NCBI GenBank assembly: GCA_021780375.1
Contig: JAJXYT010000141.1
Location: forward strand, 1-36,445
Source of the DNA: a bacterium
GTDB lineage: Bacteria > Verrucomicrobiota > Verrucomicrobiia > Limisphaerales > UBA11358
Direction: 5' to 3'
DNA: 36,445 bases
Position numbers and translations under genes: made by a program. The notes beneath the pieces are model-generated. The model searched no databases. It was not told where the DNA came from and saw only the letters and a program-made list of their open reading frames with translations. This document shows, one piece after another, positions 23,350-32,598 of the stretch. Each line of letters begins with the position of its first letter. The stretch's first letter is position 1.

Positions 23350-23587
23350 TATTGGATTGAGAATTGACGGTTGATTCGATAATCTAAAATTTGCAGTCGA
23401 TAGGGCAGAAAGAGACAGGTGTTTGGACTTTTTATTTGGCCATAAAGACGACCTGACGAGTCGCTATTCGTGACGCAGTCGGAAATGGGCGAAGTACAAA
23501 CGGACGGCAACGCGCAAAGCCGTGAGCGGACAAAGCCGGTGATAAAGCCAGTTGGGCCGGCCCGAAATCAGAACCACCAGAGCCAAC

Positions 23588-25057
23588 ATGAAACCGAACC
23601 AGTTGATACTCGCGGCCGCGGCCGGGGCACTGTTCATTCTTCCGGCGTGGGCCGCGGATAACGCCGCCACCAATTCCTCGGAAGCGGCAGAGATTGAAGC
23701 CTTGAAACAGCAGATTCAGGAATTGAATCAAAAAGTCCAGGCTCTGGAGCGACAACGCGAGTCGGAGCCGCAAACCGCCGCCAACACCAACCAGGCACAG
23801 ATTCAGGAACTCGACCAGAAAGTCCGGATTCTGGAACGCCAACACGAGTTGGACAAGGCGGACGCGGCAGCGGCGGTCAAAACGCAGCCCCGGTTGAAAC
23901 TGGATGCCAGCGGTTTTACACTCAGTTCCGCGGACACAAACTTTGCCATCAGTTTGCATGGTTTGGTGCAGTTGGACAGCCGGACGTTTTTTGCCGACCA
24001 TAATATTGTAAATGACAGTTTCCTGCTGCGCCGGGCGCGTCCGATCATTACCGGCACGGTGTTCCATGACTTTGATTTCAACTTCACGCCGGATTTCGGC
24101 GGCAGCACGGTGCAAATCCAGGACGCGTACTTGAACTACCGTTTCGTCCCTGAACTGCAATTGCAGGCCGGCAAATTCAAATCGCCGGTTGGCTTGGAAC
24201 AATTGCAGTCTGACCCGGTCACCTCCTTTAATGAACGGTCATTGGTGACGGATTTGGCGCCCAACCGTGATGTGGGCGTGGAGCTGCACGGCGACCTGTT
24301 CGGCGGCACAGTCAGTTACGCCGCCGGCATTTTTAACGGCGCACCGGACTACAACGGTACCACCGTGAATTCGGATTCCGACAATGACAAAGCCTTGGCC
24401 GGGCGTGTCTTCTTCCAGCCATGGAAGCCGACCAACGTGGATTGGTTGCGCGGATTGGGGTTCGGTGTGGGCGGCAGTTATGAATCCGACCGCAACGGTG
24501 CCACGGGATTGACCCCGGGCTACACCACGGATGGCCAGCAGAAATTTTTCGCCTACACGAACGGCGTCGTGGCCAACGGCCAGCACTGGCGGGTTTCGCC
24601 GCAGGGCTATTATTACTACGGGCCGTTCGGGATTCTCGGCGAGTACGTGGTCTCCGACCAGGACGTCAAAAACGGCGCCGCCCTGGCGGATTTGCAAAAC
24701 CGGGCCTGGGAAGTTTCCGCCAGCTGGGTATTGACGGGGGAAGATGCTTCGTATAATGGCGTGACGCCGCGCCATCCTTTCCATTTGCCTTCGGGCGGGT
24801 GGGGCGCCTGGCAGGTGGTGGGACGGTATGAGGAGTTGAACGTGGACCCATCGGCGTTCCCCACCTTTGCCAGTTCCACGGCTTCCGCTTCGTCGGCTCA
24901 TGCCTGGTCGGCCGGACTCAATTGGTATCTGAATCGAAACGTCCGGGTGAATGCCAGCTTTTCGCACACGGTGTTCTCCGGCTACACCGGCGGCACACCG
25001 GCAGTGCCGGCCCAGGCGGAAAATGTGTTTTTCACCCGAATGCAATTGGCGTTTTAA
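23588..25057 (+). CDS. OprO/OprP-type anion-selective porin
   Basis: About 489 residues from ATG 23588. A signal peptide (MKPNQLILAAAAGALFILPA, then WAAD) is followed by a coiled coil of Glu/Gln heptads (~30-95), then a 16-strand-type barrel. Barrel hallmarks of the phosphate-selective porin family are FLLRRARPIITGTVFHDFDF, QIQDAYLNYRF, QAGKFKSPVGLEQLQSD and a terminal aromatic (FFTRMQLAF). The family was named for phosphate, but here the gene is first in a sulfate-uptake operon. A sulfate or general anion channel is therefore the more likely role (inference). It would supply the periplasmic binding protein encoded 27 bp downstream. Confidence 0.88.
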   Translation: MKPNQLILAAAAGALFILPAWAADNAATNSSEAAEIEALKQQIQELNQKVQALERQRESEPQTAANTNQAQIQELDQKVRILERQHELDKADAAAAVKTQPRLKLDASGFTLSSADTNFAISLHGLVQLDSRTFFADHNIVNDSFLLRRARPIITGTVFHDFDFNFTPDFGGSTVQIQDAYLNYRFVPELQLQAGKFKSPVGLEQLQSDPVTSFNERSLVTDLAPNRDVGVELHGDLFGGTVSYAAGIFNGAPDYNGTTVNSDSDNDKALAGRVFFQPWKPTNVDWLRGLGFGVGGSYESDRNGATGLTPGYTTDGQQKFFAYTNGVVANGQHWRVSPQGYYYYGPFGILGEYVVSDQDVKNGAALADLQNRAWEVSASWVLTGEDASYNGVTPRHPFHLPSGGWGAWQVVGRYEELNVDPSAFPTFASSTASASSAHAWSAGLNWYLNRNVRVNASFSHTVFSGYTGGTPAVPAQAENVFFTRMQLAF

Positions 25058-25084
25058 TTGTCGCAAACACGAAAGGACAAACCC

Positions 25085-26077
25085 ATGAAAACTTTTCTGA
25101 CCCTGGTGCTGGCTTCATCGCTGGTCGCAGCGGCCGGTGCGAAGCAAATCAAACTTCTGAATGTTTCCTACGATCCAACGCGTGAACTTTATCAGGAATA
25201 CAACGCCGCCTTCGCGAAATACTGGAAAGCCAAAACCGGCGACGACGTGGTGATTTCCGAGTCGCACGGCGGCTCCGGCAAGCAGGCGCAATCCGTCATC
25301 AACGGGCTGGAGGCCGATGTGGTCACGCTGGCACTGGCGTATGACATTGATGCGATAGCGCAGCGGGCAAAGCTGTTGCCGGCCGACTGGCAAAAACGGC
25401 TGCCGGACAACAGCACGCCCTATACTTCGACCATCGTGTTTCTCGTCCGCAAGGGCAACCCCAAACACATCCAGGATTGGGATGATCTGGTGAAACCGGG
25501 CGTGAGCGTCGTGACCCCGAACCCGAAAACTTCCGGCGGGGCGCGCTGGACTTTTCTCGCAGCCTGGGCTTACGCGCTGGAAAAGAACAACCACGACGAG
25601 GCCAGGGCGCGCGATTTTGCGGCGCGCCTCTACAAAAACGTGCCGGTGCTGGATTCCGGCGCGCGCGGCTCAACCATCACCTTCGTCCAGCACGAAGTCG
25701 GCGACGTGTTGCTGGCCTGGGAAAACGAGGCGCACCTCGCCCGCAAGGAGTTCGGCGCGGACAAATTTGAAATCGTCACACCGTCGTTGAGCATTCTGGC
25801 CGAACCGCCCGTGGCGGTGGTGGACAAAACCGCCCGGCGTCACGGCAACGAGATCGTGGCTCAGGCGTACCTGGAATATCTGTATTCGGAGCAAGGCCAG
25901 GAAATTGCCGCGAAAAATTTTTACCGCCCGCGCAACGAAAAAATCGCCGCAAGGTATGCCGCGAATTTCGCGCAATTAAAGCTCGTCACGGTGGACGGGG
26001 AATTCGGCGGCTGGCAGAAGGCGCAGCGAAAGTTTTTCGGCGACGACGGAATCTTCGACCGGATTTATCAACCTTGA
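25085..26077 (+). CDS. Periplasmic sulfate-binding protein of an ABC transporter
   Basis: 330 residues; start ATG 25085 with AAAGGA at 25071-25076. Signal peptide [19 protein letters not shown]. Family signatures: [57 protein letters not shown], and [20 protein letters not shown]. These are typical of Sbp/CysP. It captures sulfate (or thiosulfate; the two subtypes cannot be separated here) and delivers it to CysT/CysW. The ending [15 protein letters not shown] ... [13 protein letters not shown] is normal, so it is full length. Confidence 0.93.
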   Translation: MKTFLTLVLASSLVAAAGAKQIKLLNVSYDPTRELYQEYNAAFAKYWKAKTGDDVVISESHGGSGKQAQSVINGLEADVVTLALAYDIDAIAQRAKLLPADWQKRLPDNSTPYTSTIVFLVRKGNPKHIQDWDDLVKPGVSVVTPNPKTSGGARWTFLAAWAYALEKNNHDEARARDFAARLYKNVPVLDSGARGSTITFVQHEVGDVLLAWENEAHLARKEFGADKFEIVTPSLSILAEPPVAVVDKTARRHGNEIVAQAYLEYLYSEQGQEIAAKNFYRPRNEKIAARYAANFAQLKLVTVDGEFGGWQKAQRKFFGDDGIFDRIYQP

Positions 26078-26153
26078 AACATTTGTCATGACTTTGAAGA
26101 GGGAATCAGGGCAAACTGGTACGGTCGCCGGCCGGGCGGTGAAATTTTAATGC

Positions 26154-26987
26154 ATGTTACGGTTGCGCCAACGCGGTGTGTTGCCGGGGTTTCGTCTGAC
26201 GCTCGGTTGCGCGCTGCTTTATTTGAGCCTCATCGTGCTCATCCCGCTGGCGGCGGCATTTGTCAAGGCGAGCGAGTTGTCGCCGTGGCAATTCTGGCAC
26301 GACCTCACCACGCCGCGTGCGCTGGCGGCGTTTCGCCTGAGCTTCGGCGCGGCGTTTCTGGCTGCGTTGGCCAATTTATTCTTCGGCTTGCTCGTGGCTT
26401 GGGTGTTGGCGCGTTATCAGTTTTGGGGCAAGCGAGTTATGGACGCGCTGGTGGACCTGCCGTTTGCTCTGCCCACCCTGGTGGCGGGCATCACGCTGGC
26501 AACGTTGTTCGCGCAAAACGGCTGGATTGGCCGTTGGCTCGCGCCGTTGGGAATCAAGGTCGTTTACACGCAATTGGGCGTGTTTGTGGCGCTGCTGTTC
26601 ATCGGGCTGCCGTTCGTGGTGCGCACCGTGCAGCCGGTGCTCGAAGATCTTGATCTCGAACTGGAGGAGGCCGCCGCCAGTCTGGGCGCCAACCGCCGCC
26701 AGACCTTTCGCCGCGTCATCCTGCCCTCCGTGCGGCCCGCGCTGCTTACCGGTTTTGCGCTGGCCTTCGCCCGCGGGGTGGGCGAATACGGCTCGGTCAT
26801 TTTCATCTCCAGCAATCTGCCGGGAAAAACGGAAATTGTGCCGCTGCTCATTGTCACCAAACTGGAACAATTCGATTATGCGGGCGCAACGGCAATTGCG
26901 GTGGTCATGCTGTTGGCGTCATTTGCGCTCCTGCTGCTCATCAACTTATTCCAATGGCGGAGCAGCCGCTATCATGCCCGCATTTGA
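26154..26987 (+). CDS. cysT: Sulfate ABC transporter permease CysT
   Basis: 277 residues, six predicted membrane helices. The inner-membrane channel half contains [39 protein letters not shown] and the ABC-coupling EAA loop ([20 protein letters not shown]). The C-terminal [20 protein letters not shown] is characteristic of CysT/CysU. It partners CysW, encoded 3 bp downstream. The start is ATG 26154; an overlapping out-of-frame ATG lies 4 bp upstream. Confidence 0.94.
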   Translation: MLRLRQRGVLPGFRLTLGCALLYLSLIVLIPLAAAFVKASELSPWQFWHDLTTPRALAAFRLSFGAAFLAALANLFFGLLVAWVLARYQFWGKRVMDALVDLPFALPTLVAGITLATLFAQNGWIGRWLAPLGIKVVYTQLGVFVALLFIGLPFVVRTVQPVLEDLDLELEEAAASLGANRRQTFRRVILPSVRPALLTGFALAFARGVGEYGSVIFISSNLPGKTEIVPLLIVTKLEQFDYAGATAIAVVMLLASFALLLLINLFQWRSSRYHARI

Positions 26988-26990
26988 TTT

Positions 26991-27854
26991 ATGAAATCCG
27001 CCGCCACACCCAATGTCGTGTCCGGCGTTCGCCACCGTTCGCCAACGGCGGAGTCGCCGTTTGTGCGCTGGCTATTGATTGGAGGCGCCCTGCTCTTTCT
27101 CGGTTTATTCCTCGTGGTCCCGTTGCTGGCGGTCTTTGCGCAGGCATTTGCCAAAGGCCCCGGCTTTTATTTCAAAACGCTCGCCGACCCACAGTCGTTA
27201 AGCGCCATCAAACTGACGTTGCTCACGGCTGGCATTGCGGTGCCGATGAACTGCGTGTTCGGCCTGGCGGCGGCCTGGGCAATCACCAAGTTCACTTTCC
27301 CCGGCAGGAACATTCTAACCACGCTGATGGATCTGCCCTTTTCCGTTTCGCCGGTGATTGCGGGTCTCGTGTATGTGCTGGTGTTCGGCGCCCAAGGCTG
27401 GTTCGGCCCGTGGCTGAACGCGCACGACCTGCGGATCATTTACGCGGTGCCGGGCCTCGTGCTGGCCACCACGTTTGTGACGTTCCCGTTTGTCGCGCGC
27501 GAATTGATTCCGCTGATGCAGGCGCAGGGCCGCGCCGACGAGGAGGCCGCGCGCGCGCTCGGCGCGGGCGGCTGGCAGACGTTCTGGCGCGTCACATTGC
27601 CGGCCATCAAATGGGGCCTGCTGTACGGCGTGATTCTGTGCAATGCGCGCGCCATGGGCGAATTCGGCGCGGTGTCGGTCGTCAGCAACAATACTCAAGG
27701 CCAAAACACCGTCACGTTGCAGATTGAAACGCTTTACAAGGATTTCAATCTAACCGGCGCGTTCGCCCTGGCCACGGTGCTGACGTTTCTGGCGCTCATA
27801 ACCATTGCGCTAAAGGCCTGGATCGAGCGCAAGGAAACCACTTTGAAATTGTGA
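26991..27854 (+). CDS. cysW: Sulfate ABC transporter permease CysW
   Basis: 287 residues with six membrane helices. It forms the second permease half: [40 protein letters not shown], the EAA loop [20 protein letters not shown], and the CysW-specific [20 protein letters not shown]. The N-terminal ~25 residues are a variable cytoplasmic tail. The gap to cysT is 3 bp and to cysA 16 bp, so all are one transcript. Confidence 0.94.
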   Translation: MKSAATPNVVSGVRHRSPTAESPFVRWLLIGGALLFLGLFLVVPLLAVFAQAFAKGPGFYFKTLADPQSLSAIKLTLLTAGIAVPMNCVFGLAAAWAITKFTFPGRNILTTLMDLPFSVSPVIAGLVYVLVFGAQGWFGPWLNAHDLRIIYAVPGLVLATTFVTFPFVARELIPLMQAQGRADEEAARALGAGGWQTFWRVTLPAIKWGLLYGVILCNARAMGEFGAVSVVSNNTQGQNTVTLQIETLYKDFNLTGAFALATVLTFLALITIALKAWIERKETTLKL

Positions 27855-27870
27855 AAAATCGGAGATTGGC

Positions 27871-28941
27871 ATGAGTGTTGAAGTCCGCAACATCACGAAA
27901 AAGTTTGGCGCCTATCCCGCGCTCTACGACGTAAGCCTCAAGGTTGGGACCGGCGAACTGGTGGCGCTGCTCGGGCCGTCCGGCTCCGGCAAAACCACGC
28001 TCTTGCGTGTCATCGCCGGTTTGGAATTTCCCGATACCGCCGAGGGGCGGGTTTTGTTTCACGGTGAGGACGTAACGGACATGCCCGCCCACAAACGCCG
28101 GGCCGGGTTCGCTTTTCAGCATTACGCGCTGTTCCGGCATCTGGATGTGTTTGAGAACGTCGCGTTCGGCCTGCGCGTGCGTTCGCGCCGGACGCGCCCG
28201 CGTGAAGCTGAAATCCGCGAGCATGTCGAAAGGCTTTTGAAACTGGTCCAACTCGAATCGTTTGCCAAACGATTTCCATCACAACTTTCCGGCGGCCAGC
28301 GACAGCGCGTGTCGCTGGCCCGCGCGCTGGCCATTGAACCGCAAGTGCTGTTGTTGGACGAGCCTTTCGGCGCGCTCGACGCCAAGGTGCGCAAGGAACT
28401 CCGCCAGTGGCTGCGCAAATTGCACGAGGAAATCCACGTCACGACCCTGTTCGTTACGCACGACCAGGAAGAGGCGCTGGAAGTGGCCGACCGCGTGGCG
28501 ATTTTGCGCGAAGGGCGCATCGAGCAAATCGGCACGCCGGACGAAATTTACGATCACCCGGCCACGCCATTCGTTTATGATTTTCTCGGCAACGTCAACC
28601 TGTTTGCCGGCCGGGCACGTGAAGGCGCCGTCATCATTGGGGAAATAAAAATCCCTGCTCCGGGGATGACCGGCGGGCCAGAAACACCCGCCGCCGCGTT
28701 TGTGCGCCCGCACGACATTCACGTCACCCGCGAGCGGAGCGGCACGGCGACGCTCGCGGCGCGTGTCAGACACAGTCACGCCGCCGGGGCGCTGGCGCAT
28801 CTCGAATTGGAGCGGCTGGACAATGGCGAACCGTTCACCGTGCAATTGAGCAAGGAACAGTTCCGCCAGTTGCGGCCGCGGCTCGGAGAGCGGGTCTATG
28901 TGGAATTGCGGAACGTGCGTGTTTTCCCGGAAGGGTCTTGA
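27871..28941 (+). CDS. cysA: Sulfate/thiosulfate ABC transporter ATPase
   Basis: 356 residues. It powers import through CysTW. Walker A is [18 protein letters not shown] (~34-51), followed by the Q-loop in [20 protein letters not shown]. The signature is [17 protein letters not shown], Walker [19 protein letters not shown], and the H-loop [17 protein letters not shown]. The C-terminal ~110 residues (from [12 protein letters not shown], with [13 protein letters not shown]) are the regulatory TOBE-like domain typical of CysA. It is the last transporter gene; DUF2061 follows after 109 bp. Confidence 0.95.
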   Translation: MSVEVRNITKKFGAYPALYDVSLKVGTGELVALLGPSGSGKTTLLRVIAGLEFPDTAEGRVLFHGEDVTDMPAHKRRAGFAFQHYALFRHLDVFENVAFGLRVRSRRTRPREAEIREHVERLLKLVQLESFAKRFPSQLSGGQRQRVSLARALAIEPQVLLLDEPFGALDAKVRKELRQWLRKLHEEIHVTTLFVTHDQEEALEVADRVAILREGRIEQIGTPDEIYDHPATPFVYDFLGNVNLFAGRAREGAVIIGEIKIPAPGMTGGPETPAAAFVRPHDIHVTRERSGTATLAARVRHSHAAGALAHLELERLDNGEPFTVQLSKEQFRQLRPRLGERVYVELRNVRVFPEGS

Positions 28942-29050
28942 GAAAAACTTCCGCCCAACCAAAAGGAAAAAATCAAAAAGTCTTTGCCTCCCGCGCAATC
29001 TTTGGCGACCTTTTAAATCAATTAAACTTACAGAGGAATAATTCTGAATT

Positions 29051-29278
29051 ATGGCTGAAAAACATTATCGCAGTCTCGTCAAGGCAATCTCCTGGCGACT
29101 CACGGGCAGTCTGGATACCATGATCGTTTCCTTCCTCATCACCGGCCGGCTCAAATGGGCACTGTCCATCAGTGGCATCGAATTGTTCACGAAGGTCTTC
29201 CTGTATTACGTTCACGAGCGGGTTTGGAACAACATTTCCTTCGGGAGAATCAAGGGCGAACCGCCTTATGAAATTTGA
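29051..29278 (+). CDS. DUF2061 small membrane protein
   Basis: 75 residues: RSLVKAISWRLTGSLDTMIV, then SFLITGRLKWALSISGIELF and TKVFLYYVHERVWNNI. Two hydrophobic helices and the conserved SWR(L/I)TG and YYxHERxW motifs identify DUF2061. From memory, this domain is often found near or fused to sulfate-activation genes (cysC/cysN). That fits its place at the end of the sulfate-uptake operon. Its molecular role is unknown; I do not assign one. Confidence 0.85.
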   Translation: MAEKHYRSLVKAISWRLTGSLDTMIVSFLITGRLKWALSISGIELFTKVFLYYVHERVWNNISFGRIKGEPPYEI

Positions 29279-29431
29279 GGGCTTCCGTTTTAAAACATAA
29301 ATCGGAAATCGTCAATCAACCATGAAGGCGGCCCGTCTTCGCTCCGCTCCGCGCTGCAAACATTGCCGGCCATTCCAGCCCGCCTTCGTGCTTCGCACTG
29401 GGGCGCGGCATTTTTCGCCTCGGGCGAAAAA

Positions 29432-29510
29432 TGGGGTGGTCAACGGGATTTGAACCCGCGACAGCCAGATCCACAATCTGGGGCTCTAACCGGGCTGAGC
29501 TATGACCACC
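29432..29510 (-). tRNA. tRNA-His (GTG)
   Basis: Complete cloverleaf on the minus strand. The acceptor GTGGTCA pairs with TGACCAC, and the extra G at position -1 (base 29510) faces a C discriminator, the identity mark of tRNA-His. D-arm GCTC/GAGC; anticodon stem CCAGA/TCTGG with loop TTGTGGA, anticodon GTG at 29472-29474; T-arm GCGGG-TTCAAAT-CCCGT. The 3' CCA is encoded (29432-29434). A perfect 11-bp hairpin (29409-29419 with 29423-29433) runs into the CCA end. It lacks a following T-run and is not a classic terminator. The gene stands alone. Confidence 0.97.
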
Positions 29511-29593
29511 AGCCAGTTTGTAGAGACTAGATTTTCAGACGCCGCGCGTCAAGTTTTGGACGGGTCAGGCAGGGGGTGCAATTTGCAGCTTTC

Positions 29594-29700
29594 GGTGGGG
29601 CGAGCGCCTGTCGCGCCGTAGCCCGGCGAAGGCTGATCCTCGCGAGCCGGACCTGGAGTCGGGCAAAGCGGCGCCGGCTCGTCCGTAGCCTCGCCCCACC
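29594..29700. repeat. Palindromic intergenic repeat, family B copy 2
   Basis: Begins GGTGGGGCGAGCGCC and ends GTAGCCTCGCCCCACC, with inner arms CTCGCGAGCCGG and CGCCGGCTCGTC. This is the longest of the three family B copies (107 bp). It lies between the tRNA and the small minus-strand frame. Confidence 0.75.
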
Positions 29701-29778
29701 AAATCATGCCACGACCAGGGTTCGGAGCGCAAAAAGGCAGAGGGGATTGGCGGACGGGCCGGTCAGGACCGGGAAACG

Positions 29779-29973
29779 TCAATTGGGGTTGTGCTCAATC
29801 ACGCGGACGACGTTTTGCAACTCCATCTTGCTGAACGGGCTCCGCCATTTGCCATGCTTGTCCCGAAAGGCCAGACACCGGAAATGTTTGCACTGCACCA
29901 GCACCAGCTCATCCACCGGCGGCGGGACGCCGTTTCCCGCTTCACCGTTCGCTGTCGAGGCCGGATTCGTCAC
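29779..29973 (-). CDS. Small hypothetical protein
   Basis: 64 residues from GTG 29973, stop at 29779. The core LVLVQCKHFRCLAFRDKHGK followed by WRSPFSKMELQNVVRVIEHN has a protein-like composition. It recalls short uncharacterised proteins with a V-x-C-x-x-F-R-C-L-A pattern. The first ~20 residues are low complexity (NGEAGNGVPPPVDE), so the true start may lie further in. No partner gene or named domain is evident. Confidence 0.5.
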   Translation of the reverse strand: MTNPASTANGEAGNGVPPPVDELVLVQCKHFRCLAFRDKHGKWRSPFSKMELQNVVRVIEHNPN

Positions 29974-30126
29974 ACTCCGAACATCGGCCGACGAACGACG
30001 GTTGGCTTGCCGGATTTTCTCAAAGTTTCCACGGCCTTTGGCCCGGCCGGTTTTTCCCGCCTTTGAACACCTGCTTCCGGCGTTGCCAACCGCCCGCCAA
30101 CGCCTTAGATTTTGTGTTCATTCGCA

Positions 30127-30972
30127 ATGGCGGAATATAAAGTCCAGTTCGAGGTCTTTGAAGGGCCTCTTGATTTGCTCCTTTATCTCATTAAAAAGGA
30201 GGAGGTGGACATTTATCAGGTCAACCTTACCAGACTCGCCACCCAGTTCATCGAATATATTGATCTGATGCGGCAGTTCGACCTCGAGCTTGCCGGCGAA
30301 TTCCTCGTCATGGCCTCGACGCTCATGTACATCAAAAGCCGCGAATTGCTGCCGGTGGACCAGCAGGTGGCCGTCGAAGGCGAGGAGGAAGGCGAAGACC
30401 CGCGCTGGGAACTCATCCGGCAACTGGTCGAATACAAGAAGTTCAAGGACGCCGCCACGCAATTGCAGACGCTCGAAGCCCGCCAGGAAAACGTCTTCCC
30501 GCGGCTGCCCGGCAAACTCGAATTTGAAAGCACTGCGCCGCCGCCCAAACCGGACGTCTCCATTTTCGACCTGCTGAACGCCGTCAATTCCGTTCTCCGG
30601 CGTTTTGAGAAACGCGACGGTAGCCGCGAAATTTTTGAGGACAAATGGACCGTCAGCGAAAAAATCGAGTTCATTCTCAAGGTGATTGCCGAGCGCGGCT
30701 CCGTGCGCTTCGCCGAACTGTTTGAAAGCGCCGCCAGCCGGTCGGAAGTGGTTTGCACCTTTCTCGCGCTGCTCGAATTGATCCGCCTGAAACAGCTTGT
30801 CTGCGTCCAGCCCGAAGCCTTTGCCGAAATCGAAATCCGCCGCGCAGAAACCTCTGCGCCCGCTGCCGGAACGCCGGTCTCCGACCCGGCGCGAAATGAG
30901 ATTGCCGCTCAACAAGTCGTCAGCCAAACAGCCGAAACCGGCACACCCTCCGATTCAGCACGTCCATCGTAA
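30127..30972 (+). CDS. scpA: Segregation and condensation protein A (kleisin)
   Basis: 281 residues from ATG 30127. ScpA bridges SMC heads with ScpB in the bacterial condensin complex. The N-terminal signature is textbook: VQFEVFEGPLDLLLYLIKKE followed by EVDIYQV. FLVMASTLMYIKSRELLP follows. The C-terminal winged helix includes FAELFESAASRSEVVCTFLA, LLELIRLKQL. The last ~45 residues are a low-complexity Ala/Pro/Ser tail. It lies 21 bp upstream of scpB in the same operon. Confidence 0.96.
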   Translation: MAEYKVQFEVFEGPLDLLLYLIKKEEVDIYQVNLTRLATQFIEYIDLMRQFDLELAGEFLVMASTLMYIKSRELLPVDQQVAVEGEEEGEDPRWELIRQLVEYKKFKDAATQLQTLEARQENVFPRLPGKLEFESTAPPPKPDVSIFDLLNAVNSVLRRFEKRDGSREIFEDKWTVSEKIEFILKVIAERGSVRFAELFESAASRSEVVCTFLALLELIRLKQLVCVQPEAFAEIEIRRAETSAPAAGTPVSDPARNEIAAQQVVSQTAETGTPSDSARPS

Positions 30973-30993
30973 ATCGTATATCGTAAATCCAAA

Positions 30994-31707
30994 ATGGAAT
31001 TGAAATTTATCCTCGAATCGCTGCTGTTCTCCGCGCAAAAACCGCTGAGCGTGAAAGAACTGCGCGACGTGTTCGCAGCGGCCGCCGGGGCCGAGGACGC
31101 CGACGCCACCGCTGAGTCGCTCGCCAAGGTGAAGGACAGCGAGTTGACCGCCGCGCTGGAACAACTGGCGCGCGAACACGAAGCCGCCGCGCGCAGTTAC
31201 CGGCTTGCGTGCGTTGCCGGCGCGTGGCAATTCGTTTCGCAGCCCGAATACGCGCCGTGGCTCAAGGCGCTGGTCGGCCAGAAAATCCGCCCGCCGCGAT
31301 TGTCGCAGCCGGCGCTGGAAACGCTGGCCATCATCGCGTATCGCCAACCCATCACGCGCGCCGAGGTCGAGCAGATTCGCGGCGTGAACGTGGACGCCGT
31401 CATGCAGACGATCATGGAGCGCGGTTTGGTGGAAGCGGTTGGCCGCGCCGAAGTCGTGGGCCGCCCGCCGACCTACGGCACCACCGCGTTGTTCCTCGAA
31501 TATTTCGGTCTGCGGGGTCTGGAAGATTTGCCCGCCGCGGACGAGCTCCGGAAGATTGTCGTTCAAAAACCGCCCGCGCCGGTCACGGTTGAACCCGGTT
31601 TGGCCACCACGCCGCCGGAGCAACTCGCGTTGGGAAATGCAGAAGGACAGAAGGAAGCGTCAAAGGCGGAAGCCCCGGAACCGGGCGGTTCACCGAGCCC
31701 GGAGTAG
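30994..31707 (+). CDS. scpB: Segregation and condensation protein B
   Basis: 237 residues with tandem winged helices. Signatures are LKFILESLLFSAQKPLSVKE, LSQPALETLAIIAYRQPITR, and AEVEQIRGVNVDAVMQTIME, then GRPPTYGTTALFLEYFGLRG. It forms the SMC-ScpAB condensin with the upstream gene. A low-complexity C-terminal tail (~35 residues) mirrors that of ScpA. The short gap between the genes holds near-repeats of ATCGTA(AA/TA). Confidence 0.96.
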   Translation: MELKFILESLLFSAQKPLSVKELRDVFAAAAGAEDADATAESLAKVKDSELTAALEQLAREHEAAARSYRLACVAGAWQFVSQPEYAPWLKALVGQKIRPPRLSQPALETLAIIAYRQPITRAEVEQIRGVNVDAVMQTIMERGLVEAVGRAEVVGRPPTYGTTALFLEYFGLRGLEDLPAADELRKIVVQKPPAPVTVEPGLATTPPEQLALGNAEGQKEASKAEAPEPGGSPSPE

Positions 31708-31817
31708 TATTCTTTCTTTGGCGGGGCGCGTCAGCCCGCTCGCGATTAATCGGAGTCCGTGCGCGCCGTTCTCATTTGGCGTATTTCGCGGTTTCTCCAG
31801 CGGATAGCGTACAGTTT

Positions 31818-31866
31818 GGTGAGGCGAGGCTGCTGACGAGCCGGCTCGCGAGTACGCTCGCCCCAC
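31818..31866. repeat. Palindromic intergenic repeat, family B copy 3 (short)
   Basis: GGTGAGGCGAGGCTG at the left, GTACGCTCGCCCCACC at the right, around GACGAGCCGGCTCGCGAG. A 49-bp minimal form of the repeats at 7943 and 29594. Confidence 0.75.
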
Positions 31867-31941
31867 CCAAAGCTACAAATATGCAAGTATCCTCCGGCGC
31901 TTTGACTTGCGTTCCTTTTCCGTTGTGCGCAAGAAAAGGGC

Positions 31942-32358
31942 ATGGTTTATCAAAAACAAATCCTGCTCGAAACCCGGGGTCACCGGCAAATGCACGACCT
32001 GACGGCGGACGTGGCGCAAATCATCCATGACTCCGGCGTGCGCACGGGCACGGCGCACGTGTTCAACGTCGGCAGCACCGGCGCGATCGGCGCCATCGAA
32101 TTCGAACCGGGCTTGATGGAGGACCTGCCGGACCTGCTGGACAAACTCATCCCGCCCAGCCGCAACTACGGACATGAACAGGCCTGGCACGACGGCAACG
32201 GGCATTCGCATTTGCAGGCCACGCTGCTCGGGCCTTCCTTGACCGTGCCGGTGGCCGATCGGAAACCGGTGCTGGGCGCCTGGCAACAGATTTTCCACCT
32301 GGAATGCGACATCAAACCCCGCCGCCGCACCATTGTGGTGACTGTCTCCGGCGAGTGA
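31942..32358 (+). CDS. YjbQ/UPF0047 family protein
   Basis: 138 residues, the normal family length. Conserved blocks are GTAHVFNVGSTGAIGAIEFE, HDGNGHSHLQATLLGPSLTV, and LGAWQQIFHLECD. The histidines of GNGHSHL and the acidic residues of the last block form the putative metal/phosphate site. YjbQ has been linked to thiamine-phosphate synthase side activity, but its main role is unsettled. It lies alone between scpB and pheA, flanked by palindromic repeats on both sides. Confidence 0.9.
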   Translation: MVYQKQILLETRGHRQMHDLTADVAQIIHDSGVRTGTAHVFNVGSTGAIGAIEFEPGLMEDLPDLLDKLIPPSRNYGHEQAWHDGNGHSHLQATLLGPSLTVPVADRKPVLGAWQQIFHLECDIKPRRRTIVVTVSGE

Positions 32359-32479
32359 AGGGTTTGACACGGATTTCACGAATTTGCACCAATTCAAGTG
32401 CGCTGAAGGTGCAACGGAAATTAGCCCGGTGTTGGTGCGCAGCGACTACGCCGGGTCACCGTCCCACAAAAAAATTCCT

Positions 32480-32498
32480 TCTCCCATCGGATGGGAGA
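32480..32498. repeat. Palindrome family C, copy 1
   Basis: TCTCCCATC-G-GATGGGAGA, a perfect 9-bp stem. A similar perfect stem (TCTCCCCGCC/GGCGGGGAGA) sits at 35413-35434, and the two share flanks (CCTTCTCC upstream, purine-rich downstream). A separate imperfect palindrome (CCCGGTGT ... CGCCGGG) lies at about 32424-32456 in the same 240-bp gap. Confidence 0.65.
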
Positions 32499-32598
32499 GC
32501 CTGGCCAGAGGCCGGATGAGGTGTCGAATTCATTTGTAGATTTCTACGCGCGAAACAGGTTTGATTCTTCCGGCTTGATTCTGCATTCTTCCCTGGCT

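Noticed and set aside
23350-23587. Riboswitch in the long leader of the sulfate operon
   Set aside because: I could not find a SAM-type or other recognisable riboswitch core; the leader contains only short AT-rich repeats.
29409-29433. Rho-independent terminator after tRNA-His
   Set aside because: The 11-bp hairpin is perfect, but no T-run follows the stem on the tRNA strand and the stem uses the CCA end itself.
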